Source: Burkholderia sp. GAS332
Lineage (GTDB): Bacteria > Pseudomonadota > Gammaproteobacteria > Burkholderiales > Burkholderiaceae
Reading direction: 5' to 3'
Length of the DNA stretch: 64,000 bases
NCBI GenBank assembly: GCA_900142905.1
Contig: FSRV01000001.1
Span: 1,984,001 to 2,048,000 of the forward strand
Under the pieces are notes generated by a model. It was not told the DNA's origin and searched no databases. It saw only the letters and a program-made list of their open reading frames with translations. This document shows, in pieces, positions 32,360 to 41,357 of the stretch. The position numbers and the translations under genes were made by a program. Position 1 is the stretch's first letter. The number at the start of each line of letters is the position of its first letter.

Positions 32360-33034
32360 ATGCGCGTTCTACTGGTTGAAGACGACCTGCAGATTGGACA
32401 AAGCCTGCTGCGTGCCTTGCAGGACGCGGACTATAGCGTCGATTGGGTGCGCGACGGCAACGCCGGCAGCGCGGCGATCGCGGCCACGGAGTATACGGTC
32501 GTACTGCTCGATCTCGGCTTGCCGGGCATGGGCGGGATCGACTTGCTGAAAGCCTCGCGAGCGGCCGGCAACAAGGTGCCGGTGCTGATCCTGACTGCGC
32601 GCGACGACCTGGAGGCGCGAGTGCAGGGCCTCGACGTCGGCGCCGACGACTACGTCCTGAAACCCTTCGATGTTCCCGAACTGCTTGCCCGCATTCGCGC
32701 GGTATTGCGCCGCAAGGCCGGCTATGCGGTGTCGCGCCTCGGCGACGATTCCCTGAATCTCGATCTCGACAAGCGCACGCTGTGCTGCAATGGCGTGACC
32801 TCGGTGCTATCGGCGCGCGAATTCGCGTTGATGCTGGCGTTTCTCGAACGTCCTGGCACGATCCTGTCGCGCGATCAGCTGGAAGACCGCTTATATGGTT
32901 GGGGTAAGGAAGTGGAGAGCAACGCGGTCGACGTGTTGATTCATTCGGTGCGCAAGAAGTTCGGGCAGGCGGTTATCCGTAATGTGCGCGGCCTCGGCTG
33001 GACCGTCATGCTGGGCGATTCCGCCAAGGCTTGA
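32360..33034 (+). CDS. OmpR-family response regulator (QseB/PmrA/TctD-like)
   Basis: The 224-residue regulator has a complete receiver: Glu7, Asp8 and Asp9, phospho-acceptor Asp51 (VVLLDLGLP), Thr79, Tyr98 and Lys101 (DDYVLKPF). The winged-helix DNA-binding domain spans about 130-215. Its binding region ESNAVDVLIHSVRKKFGQ is nearly the same as in the degenerate paralogue at 1602-2267. It lies 248 bp behind the kinase, a larger gap than usual, so it may have its own promoter. PmrA/QseB-type regulators bind two hexamers at 11-bp period, the geometry of the boxes listed here. Confidence 0.93.
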   Translation: MRVLLVEDDLQIGQSLLRALQDADYSVDWVRDGNAGSAAIAATEYTVVLLDLGLPGMGGIDLLKASRAAGNKVPVLILTARDDLEARVQGLDVGADDYVLKPFDVPELLARIRAVLRRKAGYAVSRLGDDSLNLDLDKRTLCCNGVTSVLSAREFALMLAFLERPGTILSRDQLEDRLYGWGKEVESNAVDVLIHSVRKKFGQAVIRNVRGLGWTVMLGDSAKA

Positions 33035-33094
33035 GGGCTTTCTTCATACGTTTTGTTGGCAAGCGTCGATGTTCACCTGACGCGTTCCGGGTGA

Positions 33095-33109
33095 GCGCTC
33101 AATGAGCGC
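33095..33109. promoter_or_regulatory. Palindrome in the lysR upstream region
   Basis: GCGCTCA and TGAGCGC pair around one A. A second dyad, ATCAAAA-TTT-TTTTGAT, lies at 33172-33188. Both are in the 277-bp gap before the lysR-led operon and may be regulator sites; the second has an AT-rich centre as LysR sites often do. Confidence 0.35.
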
Positions 33110-33311
33110 CATCGGACTTCCGAATGCGGCCAATTTGCGGCCGTGCTGCGTCAACTTCCCTAAATCCCACCATCAAAATTTTTTTGATAGCGCCCGCTTT
33201 CCAACTGCGGGACTATCCATAGTATTTTTTATGATTTGCAATTCGCATGCTTGATGCGTAAGAATGCGTTTTCCGAATTCATCAATGTGATCGAAACAGG
33301 CGCGCGTATCC

Positions 33312-34301
33312 ATGGAAATTCGTCAGCTGGAAGCGTTTGCTGCTGTGATGTCCGCGGGCAGTGTCACGGCCGCCGGGCGCCTGCTCGGGCGGTCGCAACC
33401 GTCGGTCACGCGCTCCATTCAGGAACTGGAAGCCGAAATCGGCTATCCGCTGTTCCAGCGCTTCGGACCACGGGTCGCCCCCACGCGCGAGGCTTCGCAG
33501 CTCTATCAGGACGTCGAACGCACCTTGGCCAGCCTGCGCCAAATCAAGGCGCGCGCCGAACAGATCGCTCGACAGGCGCCGCCGCCCGTGACCCTCGCCG
33601 CAACGTCCGCGCTCGCCGCCGGACTGGTGCCTCGCGCGCTGGCCTTGCTCGATCGGTCCCATCCGCTCGAATCCGTGCATTTGCGCAGCGCAGCGCCCGA
33701 ACAGGTCGTCGACGCCGTGCTGAACGGCACGGTCGATCTTGGCGTATCGAGCCTGCCGCTCGAGCATCGCGGCGTGCTCGTCCATTGGATCGGCGAAACC
33801 GCGTGCGTTGCCGCGGTAAGCGCCGACGACCCGCTCGCACAAAAGCCGCGCATCGCGTTGAGCGACTTCGCAAAGCGGCGTCTCGTGACGATGCAAAACC
33901 CTTACCGGCTGCGGCCGCGGCTCGATTCGGCGTTCGCGCAAGCGGGCGTGCGCACGGCTGGCGTGATTGAAACCAACTCGTCGCTGAATGCACTCGGCGC
34001 GGTACGCGCGGGTCTCGGACTCGCCGTGCTGGAACCGGTGACGGCGCTTGGATTACCCGTCGAAGGCGTGGTGATCCGTCCGCTCGATATCCGCATCCCG
34101 TTCCTGTTCGGCGTCATCACGCCGGAATTTCGTCCGCCCGGCGCGGTGACCCTTGCTGCGGCGCAGGCGCTTGCGCAGGCCGCCGCCGACATGCTGCCCG
34201 ACTTCGTTTTGCACGATGCAAGCCAGCACGGCGCGATCCTTCAGGCGCTCTACGGCGCGCCCGAGGACATTCTCAACCCGACTGAAGAGCACACCCCGTG
34301 A
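33312..34301 (+). CDS. LysR-family regulator leading the FMO/ABC/hydrolase operon
   Basis: The 329-residue protein has an N-terminal HTH (MEIRQLEAFAAVMSAGSVTAAGRLLGRSQPSVTRSIQELEAEIG) and a C-terminal co-inducer domain (about 90-300). The stop overlaps the GTG of the next gene (GTGA), so it is co-transcribed with the operon it presumably controls, unlike the usual divergent LysR layout. Two dyads upstream (33095-33109 and 33172-33188) are candidate binding sites. The inducer is unknown. Confidence 0.9.
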   Translation: MEIRQLEAFAAVMSAGSVTAAGRLLGRSQPSVTRSIQELEAEIGYPLFQRFGPRVAPTREASQLYQDVERTLASLRQIKARAEQIARQAPPPVTLAATSALAAGLVPRALALLDRSHPLESVHLRSAAPEQVVDAVLNGTVDLGVSSLPLEHRGVLVHWIGETACVAAVSADDPLAQKPRIALSDFAKRRLVTMQNPYRLRPRLDSAFAQAGVRTAGVIETNSSLNALGAVRAGLGLAVLEPVTALGLPVEGVVIRPLDIRIPFLFGVITPEFRPPGAVTLAAAQALAQAAADMLPDFVLHDASQHGAILQALYGAPEDILNPTEEHTP

Positions 34302-35776
34302 GCCTCGACCATCCTCCTTCATCGAATCCACCCGGCGGCCTAGCGGCGCTCGAAGCACGGCTCGCCGAAGACCTGTCCCTGCTCGAATTGCCGGCACGGG
34401 AATGGGTGCTCGGCAAACAGCACGACGGCGGGGAAGTGCTGGACGTCGCGGTGATCGGCGGCGGCATGGCCGGGTTGGCGGCGGCCGCCGCGCTCAAGCT
34501 GCTGGGGGTGCGGGCGCGCATTTTCGACCGCTCGCCACAAGGGCTGGAAGGCCCCTGGGCGACCACCGCCCGCATGGAAACGCTGCGCTCGCCCAAGCAG
34601 CTGACCGGCCCGGCGCTGGGATTGCCTGCGCTGACGTTTCGCGCGTGGTTCGAAGCTCAGTTCGGCGTGCCGGCATGGCAGGCGCTCGACAAGATCGACC
34701 GCCTGCAATGGATGCAGTATCTGATCTGGTATCGCCGGGTGCTCGCGCTCGAGGTCTGCAACGACCACACCATCGAAGCGCTGACACCGCGCGCCGACGG
34801 TCTCGTCGCGCTGAGCGTGCGAACGCCCGAGCGGCGCTTCGACGTCTACGCGCGACGCGTCGTGCTGGCGACCGGTCGTGACGGATTGGGCGGCCCCGCG
34901 CTGCCCGGTTTCGTCGACGGGTTGCCGCGCAACCGTTGGGCGCATTCGTCCGATACGTTCGATTACGGCACGCTTGCCGGCAAGCGCGTGGCCGTGGTGG
35001 GCGGCGGCGCGTCGGCCATGGACAGCGCGGCGACGGCACTCGAAGCCGGGGCCGCGAGCGTCGATTTGCTGGTCAGGCGCGCGGACTTTCCGCGGGTGAA
35101 CAAGGGCAAGGGCGCCGGCAACCCCGGCCTGACGCACGGCCATCAGGCACTCCCCGATGAGTGGAAATGGAAGATCCGCCATTACATCAACACGGTGCAG
35201 GTGCCACCGCCGCGCGGCAGCACGCTGCGCGTGTCGCGTCATGCGAACGCGCGCTTCAACCTCGGATGCCCGGTGTCGTCGGTCGAGAGCACGGCAAACG
35301 GCCTCGCCATCCACACGCCCAAAGGCACCTTCGCGGCCGACTTCCTGGTGGTCTCGACGGGCTTCAAAATCGACTGGTCCGCGCGCCCTGAGTTCGCGGC
35401 GATCGCACCGCATATCCGTACCTGGGCCAGCCGCTACACGCCGGCAGGCGCGGACGATGAGGATGCCGAATTGTCCGACTCGCCCGATCTCGGACCCGCT
35501 TTCGAATTCCTCGAACAGGTGCCCGGCGCTTGCCCGGGCCTGTCGAACATCCATTGCTTCTGCTATCCGGCCACGCTCTCGCACGGTGCCGTCTCCGGCG
35601 ACATTCCGGCCGTCAGCGTCGGCGCGCAACGGCTCGCTCAGGGCATCGCCACGCTGCTGTACCGGGAAGACGTGGAGCAGCACTACGCGGTGCTGGAAGC
35701 CTATGCGGAGCCCGAACTCTACGGCGACGAATGGCAGCCTGCCGAAGCGCCGGCCCAGTATGCGGAGGACCAATGA
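34298..35776 (+). CDS. Flavin-containing (FMO/BVMO-like) monooxygenase
   Basis: This 492-residue two-dinucleotide-fold flavoprotein has an FAD site VAVIGGGMAGLAAAAALK (about 49-66), an NADPH site VAVVGGGASAMDSAATALEAGA (about 230-251) and a motif FVDGLPRNRWAHSSDTFDY close to the FMO fingerprint (F-x-G-x-x-x-H). Such enzymes hydroxylate or oxygenate N, S or ketone substrates. The GTG start overlaps the lysR stop and the TGA overlaps the permease ATG, so it is tightly coupled in the operon. The substrate is probably what the ABC system imports. Identity is not resolvable. Confidence 0.85.
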   Translation: MSLDHPPSSNPPGGLAALEARLAEDLSLLELPAREWVLGKQHDGGEVLDVAVIGGGMAGLAAAAALKLLGVRARIFDRSPQGLEGPWATTARMETLRSPKQLTGPALGLPALTFRAWFEAQFGVPAWQALDKIDRLQWMQYLIWYRRVLALEVCNDHTIEALTPRADGLVALSVRTPERRFDVYARRVVLATGRDGLGGPALPGFVDGLPRNRWAHSSDTFDYGTLAGKRVAVVGGGASAMDSAATALEAGAASVDLLVRRADFPRVNKGKGAGNPGLTHGHQALPDEWKWKIRHYINTVQVPPPRGSTLRVSRHANARFNLGCPVSSVESTANGLAIHTPKGTFAADFLVVSTGFKIDWSARPEFAAIAPHIRTWASRYTPAGADDEDAELSDSPDLGPAFEFLEQVPGACPGLSNIHCFCYPATLSHGAVSGDIPAVSVGAQRLAQGIATLLYREDVEQHYAVLEAYAEPELYGDEWQPAEAPAQYAEDQ

Positions 35777-36747
35777 GCGGCTGGCTCATTCGCCGCATCG
35801 CGCAAGCGGCGTTCGTGGTCCTGTTGATGACGCTGATTGTCTTCATCGGCCTGCACGCGATCGGCAATCCCATCGATATCCTGATCGGACAGGACGTCGA
35901 TCAGGTCGACCGGGCACGCATCATCGCGCAACTGGGTCTCGACCAGCCGCTCTGGAAACAGTACCTCGCGTTCCTCTACGGCGCGGCGCACGGCGATCTC
36001 GGCAACAGCTTCGTCTATAACGAGCCCGCCATTCGCCTGATCCTGCAGCGCCTGCCCGCGACCTTCGAACTCGCGGTCACGGCGTTGCTGCTCGCGCTCG
36101 TGACCGGCATCCCGCTCGGGCTGTTCGCCGGCCTGCGGCCGAACAACCCGCTGTCGAAAATACTGATGACAGGAAGCATTGTCGGCTTCTCGCTGCCGAC
36201 TTTCTGGGTCGGCCTGATGCTCATCATGCTGTTCAGCGTGAAGCTCGGCTGGCTGCCCGCCAGCGGCCGCGGCGCAACCGCGAGCCTGTTCGGCGTCCAG
36301 TGGTCATGGCTCACGCTGGACGGCCTGCGTCACCTGATCCTGCCTGCGCTGAATCTGGCGCTCTTCAAGGTATCGCTCGTGCTGCGCCTGACGAGCGCGG
36401 GCGTGCGCGAGGTTCTGCCGATGGAACACGTGCGTTTCGCGCGCGCTAAGGGTTTGTCATCCACGCGTGTCGTGCTCGTCCACATCCTGCGCAATACGCT
36501 GATTCCGCTCATCACGGTGATCGGTCTGGAGTTCGGCTCGACCATCGCGTTCGCGGTCGTGACCGAAACCGTATTCGCGTGGCCGGGCGCAGGCAAGCTG
36601 ATCCTCGACAGCATCAACGCGCTCGACCGTCCGGTGATCCTGTCGTATCTGATCGTGGTCGTGTGCATGTTCGTCTCGCTGAATCTGTTCGTCGATATCC
36701 TCTACAAATTCCTCGATCCGCGCGTGCGGCTGGAGGGCACGCGATGA
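35773..36747 (+). CDS. DppB/OppB-type ABC transporter permease
   Basis: This 324-residue inner-membrane permease has six predicted helices. It has the N-terminal MSGWLIRRIAQAAFVVLLMTLIVF helix, the GDLGNSFVYNEPA segment and the cytoplasmic EAA-type loop VLPMEHVRFARAKGLSSTRVVLVHILRNTL typical of peptide/nickel (PepT/DppB) transporters. CGGAGG precedes its ATG, which overlaps the monooxygenase stop. It pairs with the second permease. Confidence 0.93.
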   Translation: MSGWLIRRIAQAAFVVLLMTLIVFIGLHAIGNPIDILIGQDVDQVDRARIIAQLGLDQPLWKQYLAFLYGAAHGDLGNSFVYNEPAIRLILQRLPATFELAVTALLLALVTGIPLGLFAGLRPNNPLSKILMTGSIVGFSLPTFWVGLMLIMLFSVKLGWLPASGRGATASLFGVQWSWLTLDGLRHLILPALNLALFKVSLVLRLTSAGVREVLPMEHVRFARAKGLSSTRVVLVHILRNTLIPLITVIGLEFGSTIAFAVVTETVFAWPGAGKLILDSINALDRPVILSYLIVVVCMFVSLNLFVDILYKFLDPRVRLEGTR

Positions 36748-37673
36748 ATACGACCCCGCTGATGCCGCAAACGCCGGCGCGCACGGCGACGCCGCGCCGG
36801 CAGTCGCCGTGGCGCCGGCTCGTCGCGGATTTTGGCCGTTCGCCGGTGGCGCTGGCCGCGTTGAGCGTCGCGATACTGCTCGTGCTCGCGGCCATTTTTG
36901 CGCCGCTCATCACGCCGCAGAACCCCTATGACCTGCTGCAACTCGATGTACTCGACGCCCGCCTGCCACCCGGTTCGATGAACGGCGCCGGCACCCATGC
37001 CTACTGGCTGGGCACCGACGGGCAGGGCCGTGATCTCTATTCCGCGATGCTCTATGGCCTGCGCCTGAGCCTTTCAGTCGGCCTCGGCTCGGCGCTGATC
37101 GCGGGTGTGGTCGGCACCGTGTTCGGCCTGATCGCGGCGTACGCAGGCGGCAAGACCGATAGCCTCATCATGCGGCTGGTGGACTTGCTGCTTGCCTTTC
37201 CCTCCATCCTCGTCGCGATGATGCTGCTCGCCTTCCTCGGCAAGAGCGTGACCAACGTCGTGCTGACGCTGGTGCTGATCGAATGGGCGTATTACGCCCG
37301 GACCGCCCGCGCGCAGGCTCTGGTCGAAGCGCGGCGCGAATACGTCGAAGCCGCGCGGAGTCTCGCGATCCCGAACTGGCGCATCGTGCTCGTGCACATC
37401 CTGCCGAACTGCCTGCCTCCGCTGATCGTGGTGGCCACGCTGCAGGTCGCGCGGGCGATCACGCTCGAAGCGACGCTGTCCTTTCTCGGACTCGGCGTGC
37501 CGATCACCGAACCCTCGCTGGGACTGCTGATCGCCAATGGCTATCAGACCATGCTCTCGGGCGAATACTGGATCAGCGTCTATCCGGGCCTCGCGCTGCT
37601 GGCGTTGTTGGTATCGATCAACATGGTCGGCGACCGGCTGCGCACCTTGCTCAATCCGAGGTTCGTGAAATGA
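36744..37673 (+). CDS. DppC/OppC-type ABC transporter permease
   Basis: The 309-residue partner permease has an OppC-type N-terminal helix after a Pro/Arg-rich leader, LGTDGQGRDLYSAMLYGLRLSLSVG (the LGTDxxGRD motif of DppC proteins) and the EAA loop RREYVEAARSLAIPNWRIVLVHILPN. Its ATG overlaps the stop of the previous gene. The two permeases form the membrane channel of the importer. Confidence 0.93.
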   Translation: MNTTPLMPQTPARTATPRRQSPWRRLVADFGRSPVALAALSVAILLVLAAIFAPLITPQNPYDLLQLDVLDARLPPGSMNGAGTHAYWLGTDGQGRDLYSAMLYGLRLSLSVGLGSALIAGVVGTVFGLIAAYAGGKTDSLIMRLVDLLLAFPSILVAMMLLAFLGKSVTNVVLTLVLIEWAYYARTARAQALVEARREYVEAARSLAIPNWRIVLVHILPNCLPPLIVVATLQVARAITLEATLSFLGLGVPITEPSLGLLIANGYQTMLSGEYWISVYPGLALLALLVSINMVGDRLRTLLNPRFVK

Positions 37674-38707
37674 GCGGCGCGACCTTCTCCAGCGTCGACA
37701 ACACGCTTGAAATCCGGCACCTGCAAACGCGCTTTTTCACGCGCGAAGGCGCGCTGCCCGCTGTCGAAGACGTCTCGCTCGCCGTCGCGCGAGGCCGCGT
37801 GCTGGGTCTCGTCGGCGAATCGGGTTCGGGTAAATCGGTCACCGGCTTTTCGATCATGGGACTCGTCGATGCGCCCGGCCGCATCATCGGCGGCGAAATC
37901 CTGTTCAAGGGGAAGAACCTGGTCGGCCTGCCGGAAGCGGAGATGCGGCGTCTGCGCGGCAGCCGCATTGCGATGGTATTCCAGGATCCCATGTCCACGC
38001 TTAACCCCGTGCAGCGCGTCGACGCGCAAATGATCGAAGCTGTGCGCGCGCATCGTCACGTTAGCCGGCGCACCGCACGCGACCAGGCGAGGGAAGCGCT
38101 GGCGGCAATGGGCATCGCCAGTCCCGAGGAACGGCTGCGGGCGTATCCGCATCAGTTGTCGGGCGGCATGCGTCAACGTATTGCGATCGCGATTGCGATG
38201 CTGCACAAACCCGATCTGATCATCGCCGATGAACCGACCACCGCCCTCGATGTCACCATCCAGGCGCAGATCCTGTCGGAAGTGCAGACGCTCGTGCGCA
38301 CGCAAGGCACCTCGCTGATCTGGATCACGCACGATCTGTCCGTGGTAGCGGGTCTCGCCGACGACATCGCCGTCATGTATGCGGGAAGAGTCGTCGAACA
38401 GGGTAGCGTGGACGCCGTGCTGGACCATCCTCAGCACCCCTATACCGCCGGGCTGATCGACAGTCTGCCGAGCCTCAACACGCGCGGCAAACGGCTCACG
38501 CAGATTGCCGGCATGACGCCTGATCTGCGCTCGCTGCCGCCGGGTTGCGCCTTCGCTGCGCGCTGCACGCGGGCCACGGCGGCCTGCTTGACGCCACCGT
38601 CGCTCGAGCCATCGCCGGCCGCGCAGACCAGCGAACGCGGCACGCATCTGGTGCGCTGTTTCCATCCTGGCCGGCAGGCCGGTGTGCGCAAGGAGGCAAC
38701 GGCATGA
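37670..38707 (+). CDS. DppD/OppD-type ABC transporter ATPase
   Basis: The 345-residue ATPase has Walker A GLVGESGSGKS, a Q-loop (MVFQDPM), the signature LSGGMRQRIAIAIAM, Walker B LIIADEPT and the H-loop in IWITHD. The C-terminal oligopeptide-transporter extension has a Cys-rich segment (PGCAFAARCTRATAACLTPP), which binds an iron-sulfur cluster in some relatives. The ATG overlaps the permease stop. Confidence 0.93.
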   Translation: MSGATFSSVDNTLEIRHLQTRFFTREGALPAVEDVSLAVARGRVLGLVGESGSGKSVTGFSIMGLVDAPGRIIGGEILFKGKNLVGLPEAEMRRLRGSRIAMVFQDPMSTLNPVQRVDAQMIEAVRAHRHVSRRTARDQAREALAAMGIASPEERLRAYPHQLSGGMRQRIAIAIAMLHKPDLIIADEPTTALDVTIQAQILSEVQTLVRTQGTSLIWITHDLSVVAGLADDIAVMYAGRVVEQGSVDAVLDHPQHPYTAGLIDSLPSLNTRGKRLTQIAGMTPDLRSLPPGCAFAARCTRATAACLTPPSLEPSPAAQTSERGTHLVRCFHPGRQAGVRKEATA

Positions 38708-39759
38708 ATCATAGGGAAGCCCCGGTCGATACCGCTGCCCTTGTCGAGCTCCGCGGCGTGAGCCAGCGCTTCGGCGAGCGCCGCGAGAACGCCGCGGCAC
38801 GCTGGCTGCGCGAACGCCATCTGCTGGCGGCGCAAGCGGTCACGCATGCCGTCGAGGGTGTCGATCTCAAGATCATGCCGGGTGAGGTGGTCGGACTGGT
38901 GGGCGAATCGGGCTGCGGAAAATCCACGCTCGGCCGCATCATCGCCGGCCTCATCGCGCCGACCGAAGGCGACGTGCTGGTGGGGGGGCGGCCCCGCGCG
39001 GCCATGCCGGCCGACGAATCGCGCGCCGCCCGGCTGGCAATCCAGATGATCTTTCAGGATCCGCATTCGAGCCTGAATCCGAGACGGCGTATCCGCGACA
39101 TCGTCGGCGAAGCGCCGCTCGTGCATCGCATGGTCGAGCGCGCCGATCTCGACGGCTATGTCGCCGCGCAGCTGCAGCGCGCCGGCCTCGATCCGGCGCT
39201 GGCCGATCGTTATCCGCATGAGTTCAGCGGCGGCCAGCGGCAGCGCATCGGCATTGCGAGAGCCCTGGCGGTCAATCCGTCGATGCTCGTCTGTGACGAA
39301 GCCGTGGCGGCGCTCGACGTCTCGATCCAGGCGCAGATTCTGAATCTGTTCATGGACCTGCGCGAGCAGCTCAACCTCACCTACCTGTTCATCAGTCACG
39401 ACCTCGGCGTGGTCGAGCAGGTGTCGGACCGCGTGGTGATCATGTATCTCGGACGCGTCGTGGAGAGCGCGCCGGTCGAAGAAATATTCCGGCACCCTAA
39501 TCATCCTTATACGCAGACCCTGCTGGCCGAAATCCCTCGCCTCGACTCGCGCAAGAAGCACTTCGCCGCGATTCGCGGCGAGATGCCGAGCCCGCTCGCG
39601 CCCCCGTCGGGCTGTCATTTTCATCCTCGCTGTCCACACGCCATGCCGCGCTGCAAGACCGAAGCGCCCACCTTGCGCGGCATTGCCATCGAGCACGTCA
39701 GCGCGTGCCACCTGAACGACGTCAACCCGGCATCGATCCGCAAAACTTTCAATCAATAG
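38704..39759 (+). CDS. DppF/OppF-type ABC transporter ATPase
   Basis: The 351-residue second ATPase has Walker A GLVGESGCGKSTLGR, signature FSGGQRQRIGIARAL, a Walker B region MLVCDEAVAALDVS and the H-loop in FISHDLG. Its C-terminus has the Cys-containing GCHFHPRCPHAMPRC motif. Walker B reads CDEA where DEPT or DEPV is usual; the catalytic Glu is kept. With the upstream ATPase it powers peptide- or nickel-type uptake. Confidence 0.93.
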   Translation: MNHREAPVDTAALVELRGVSQRFGERRENAAARWLRERHLLAAQAVTHAVEGVDLKIMPGEVVGLVGESGCGKSTLGRIIAGLIAPTEGDVLVGGRPRAAMPADESRAARLAIQMIFQDPHSSLNPRRRIRDIVGEAPLVHRMVERADLDGYVAAQLQRAGLDPALADRYPHEFSGGQRQRIGIARALAVNPSMLVCDEAVAALDVSIQAQILNLFMDLREQLNLTYLFISHDLGVVEQVSDRVVIMYLGRVVESAPVEEIFRHPNHPYTQTLLAEIPRLDSRKKHFAAIRGEMPSPLAPPSGCHFHPRCPHAMPRCKTEAPTLRGIAIEHVSACHLNDVNPASIRKTFNQ

Positions 39760-39769
39760 GAATTGCATC

Positions 39770-41350
39770 GTGAAACGCCCGTTCCTCTCCATGCTGACCG
39801 TCGCGCTCGCCGGCGCGGCGCTGTTCAGTTCCGGCACTGCGTCGGCCCAGACGCTCAATATCGCGTTCGCCGATCCGCTGTCGTCGCTCGATCCGCAACT
39901 GAACAACTACGCGGGGGACCGCTCCGTCGATCTGCACTTCTGGGATCTGCTGGTCGAGAATCACAACAACACGCTCGCGCCGGGTCTCGCGACCAGCTGG
40001 AAGGCGATCGGCAACGATACGTGGGAGTTCAAGCTGCGCCGCGACGTCAAGTGGCAGGACGGCACGCCGTTCACCGCGAGCGACGTGATCTATTCGTATC
40101 AGCGCGCGCGCAACGTGCCGGGGACCATTGCCACCTTCGCCGGCTATTTGCGCACCATCGCTTCCGTGAGCGCGCCCGATCCGTACACGCTGATCATCAA
40201 GACGAACACCCCGACGCCGGATCTGCCGCTCAACCTGACCTCCGTGCACATCGTGAGCAAACATGTGGGCGAGAAGTCCTCGTCGGAGGATTACAACAGC
40301 GGCCGCGCGATGGTCGGCTCGGGACCCTATAAGTTCGTTTCATACACACCGGGCGATCGCGTGGTGATGACGCGCAACGACGCCTACTGGGGTGCCAAGC
40401 CGGCCTGGGAGAAAGTGAACTATCGCTACGTGAGCAACGCGGCGTCGCGCACGGCGGATTTGCTGTCGGGCGACGTCGACGTGATCGACAAGGTCTCCGT
40501 GTCCGACCTGCCGCGTCTGAAGCAGTCACCGAACGTGTCGGTGTTCGCCTATCCCGGCTTGCGTGTGCTGCTGCTTCAGCCCAGTTTCCGCAAGGGCCCG
40601 AACCCGTATATCACCGACAACGCCGGCAAGCCCTTGCCGAACAATCCGCTTCTCGATGTGCGCGTGCGCCGCGCCTTGTCGCTGGCGATCAACCGTCCCG
40701 CCATCACCGACCGCATCCTGCAAGGCGCGGCGACCGTCGCCAATCAGTGGATGCCGGTGAAGACCTTCGGCTATAACCCGGACGTCAAGGACATTCCGAA
40801 CGATCCGGCCGCGGCGAAGAAGCTGCTGGCCGAAGCCGGCTTTCCGGACGGCTTCCAACTGACGCTCAGCGTGCCGAACGACCGTTATCCGCAAGCGCCT
40901 GAAACCGCCCAGGCCGTCGCGCAATTCTGGACGCGCATCGGCGTGAAGACGAAAGTCGAGGTGATGCCTTGGGCGACCTATGCGAGCCGCGCGAACAAGA
41001 ACGAGTTTGCGGTCAGCATGATCGCGTGGGGTAACGGCACCGGCGAGGCGAGCTATGCGCTCGTCAATGTGCTGTGCACCGTCGATGCGAAAAAGGGCAT
41101 CGGCTCGTCGAACTGGGGGCGTTACAGTAACCCGGCCGTCGATCACGCGCTCGACGAGGCGACTGCGGAGTTCGATCCCGCGAAGCGCGAGGCGATCCTG
41201 CGGCAGTCGGTGAAGGTGGTGAGCGACGACGTGGGCGTGATTCCGCTCTATCACTACGAGAACGTCTGGGCCGCGAAGAAAGGCTTGAAGGTGGTGCCGG
41301 CGGTCAGCGACCGGACCACGGCCATGATGGTCACGCGCAACGGCAGCTGA
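39770..41350 (+). CDS. SBP family 5 (peptide/nickel-type) ABC substrate-binding protein
   Basis: The GTG at 39770 gives 526 residues with a signal peptide (VKRPFLSMLTVALAGAALFSSGTASA, cleaved before QTLNIAF). The mature part has the family 5 marks LDPQLNNYAGDRSVDLHFWDLLVEN, DTWEFKLRRDVKWQDGTPFTASDV and GSGPYKF. It is a periplasmic receptor for the two permeases and two ATPases upstream. The ligand need not be a peptide; the family also binds opines, glutathione, metal chelates and other small amides. It lies 10 bp after the ATPase gene. Confidence 0.92.
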   Translation: MKRPFLSMLTVALAGAALFSSGTASAQTLNIAFADPLSSLDPQLNNYAGDRSVDLHFWDLLVENHNNTLAPGLATSWKAIGNDTWEFKLRRDVKWQDGTPFTASDVIYSYQRARNVPGTIATFAGYLRTIASVSAPDPYTLIIKTNTPTPDLPLNLTSVHIVSKHVGEKSSSEDYNSGRAMVGSGPYKFVSYTPGDRVVMTRNDAYWGAKPAWEKVNYRYVSNAASRTADLLSGDVDVIDKVSVSDLPRLKQSPNVSVFAYPGLRVLLLQPSFRKGPNPYITDNAGKPLPNNPLLDVRVRRALSLAINRPAITDRILQGAATVANQWMPVKTFGYNPDVKDIPNDPAAAKKLLAEAGFPDGFQLTLSVPNDRYPQAPETAQAVAQFWTRIGVKTKVEVMPWATYASRANKNEFAVSMIAWGNGTGEASYALVNVLCTVDAKKGIGSSNWGRYSNPAVDHALDEATAEFDPAKREAILRQSVKVVSDDVGVIPLYHYENVWAAKKGLKVVPAVSDRTTAMMVTRNGS

Positions 41351-41357
41351 GGCACGC

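Noticed and set aside
34340..35773. Minus-strand open frame of 477 codons
   Set aside because: Shadow of the flavin monooxygenase.
38440..39906. Minus-strand open frame of 488 codons
   Set aside because: Antisense to the DppF-type ATPase and the binding-protein start, both clear.
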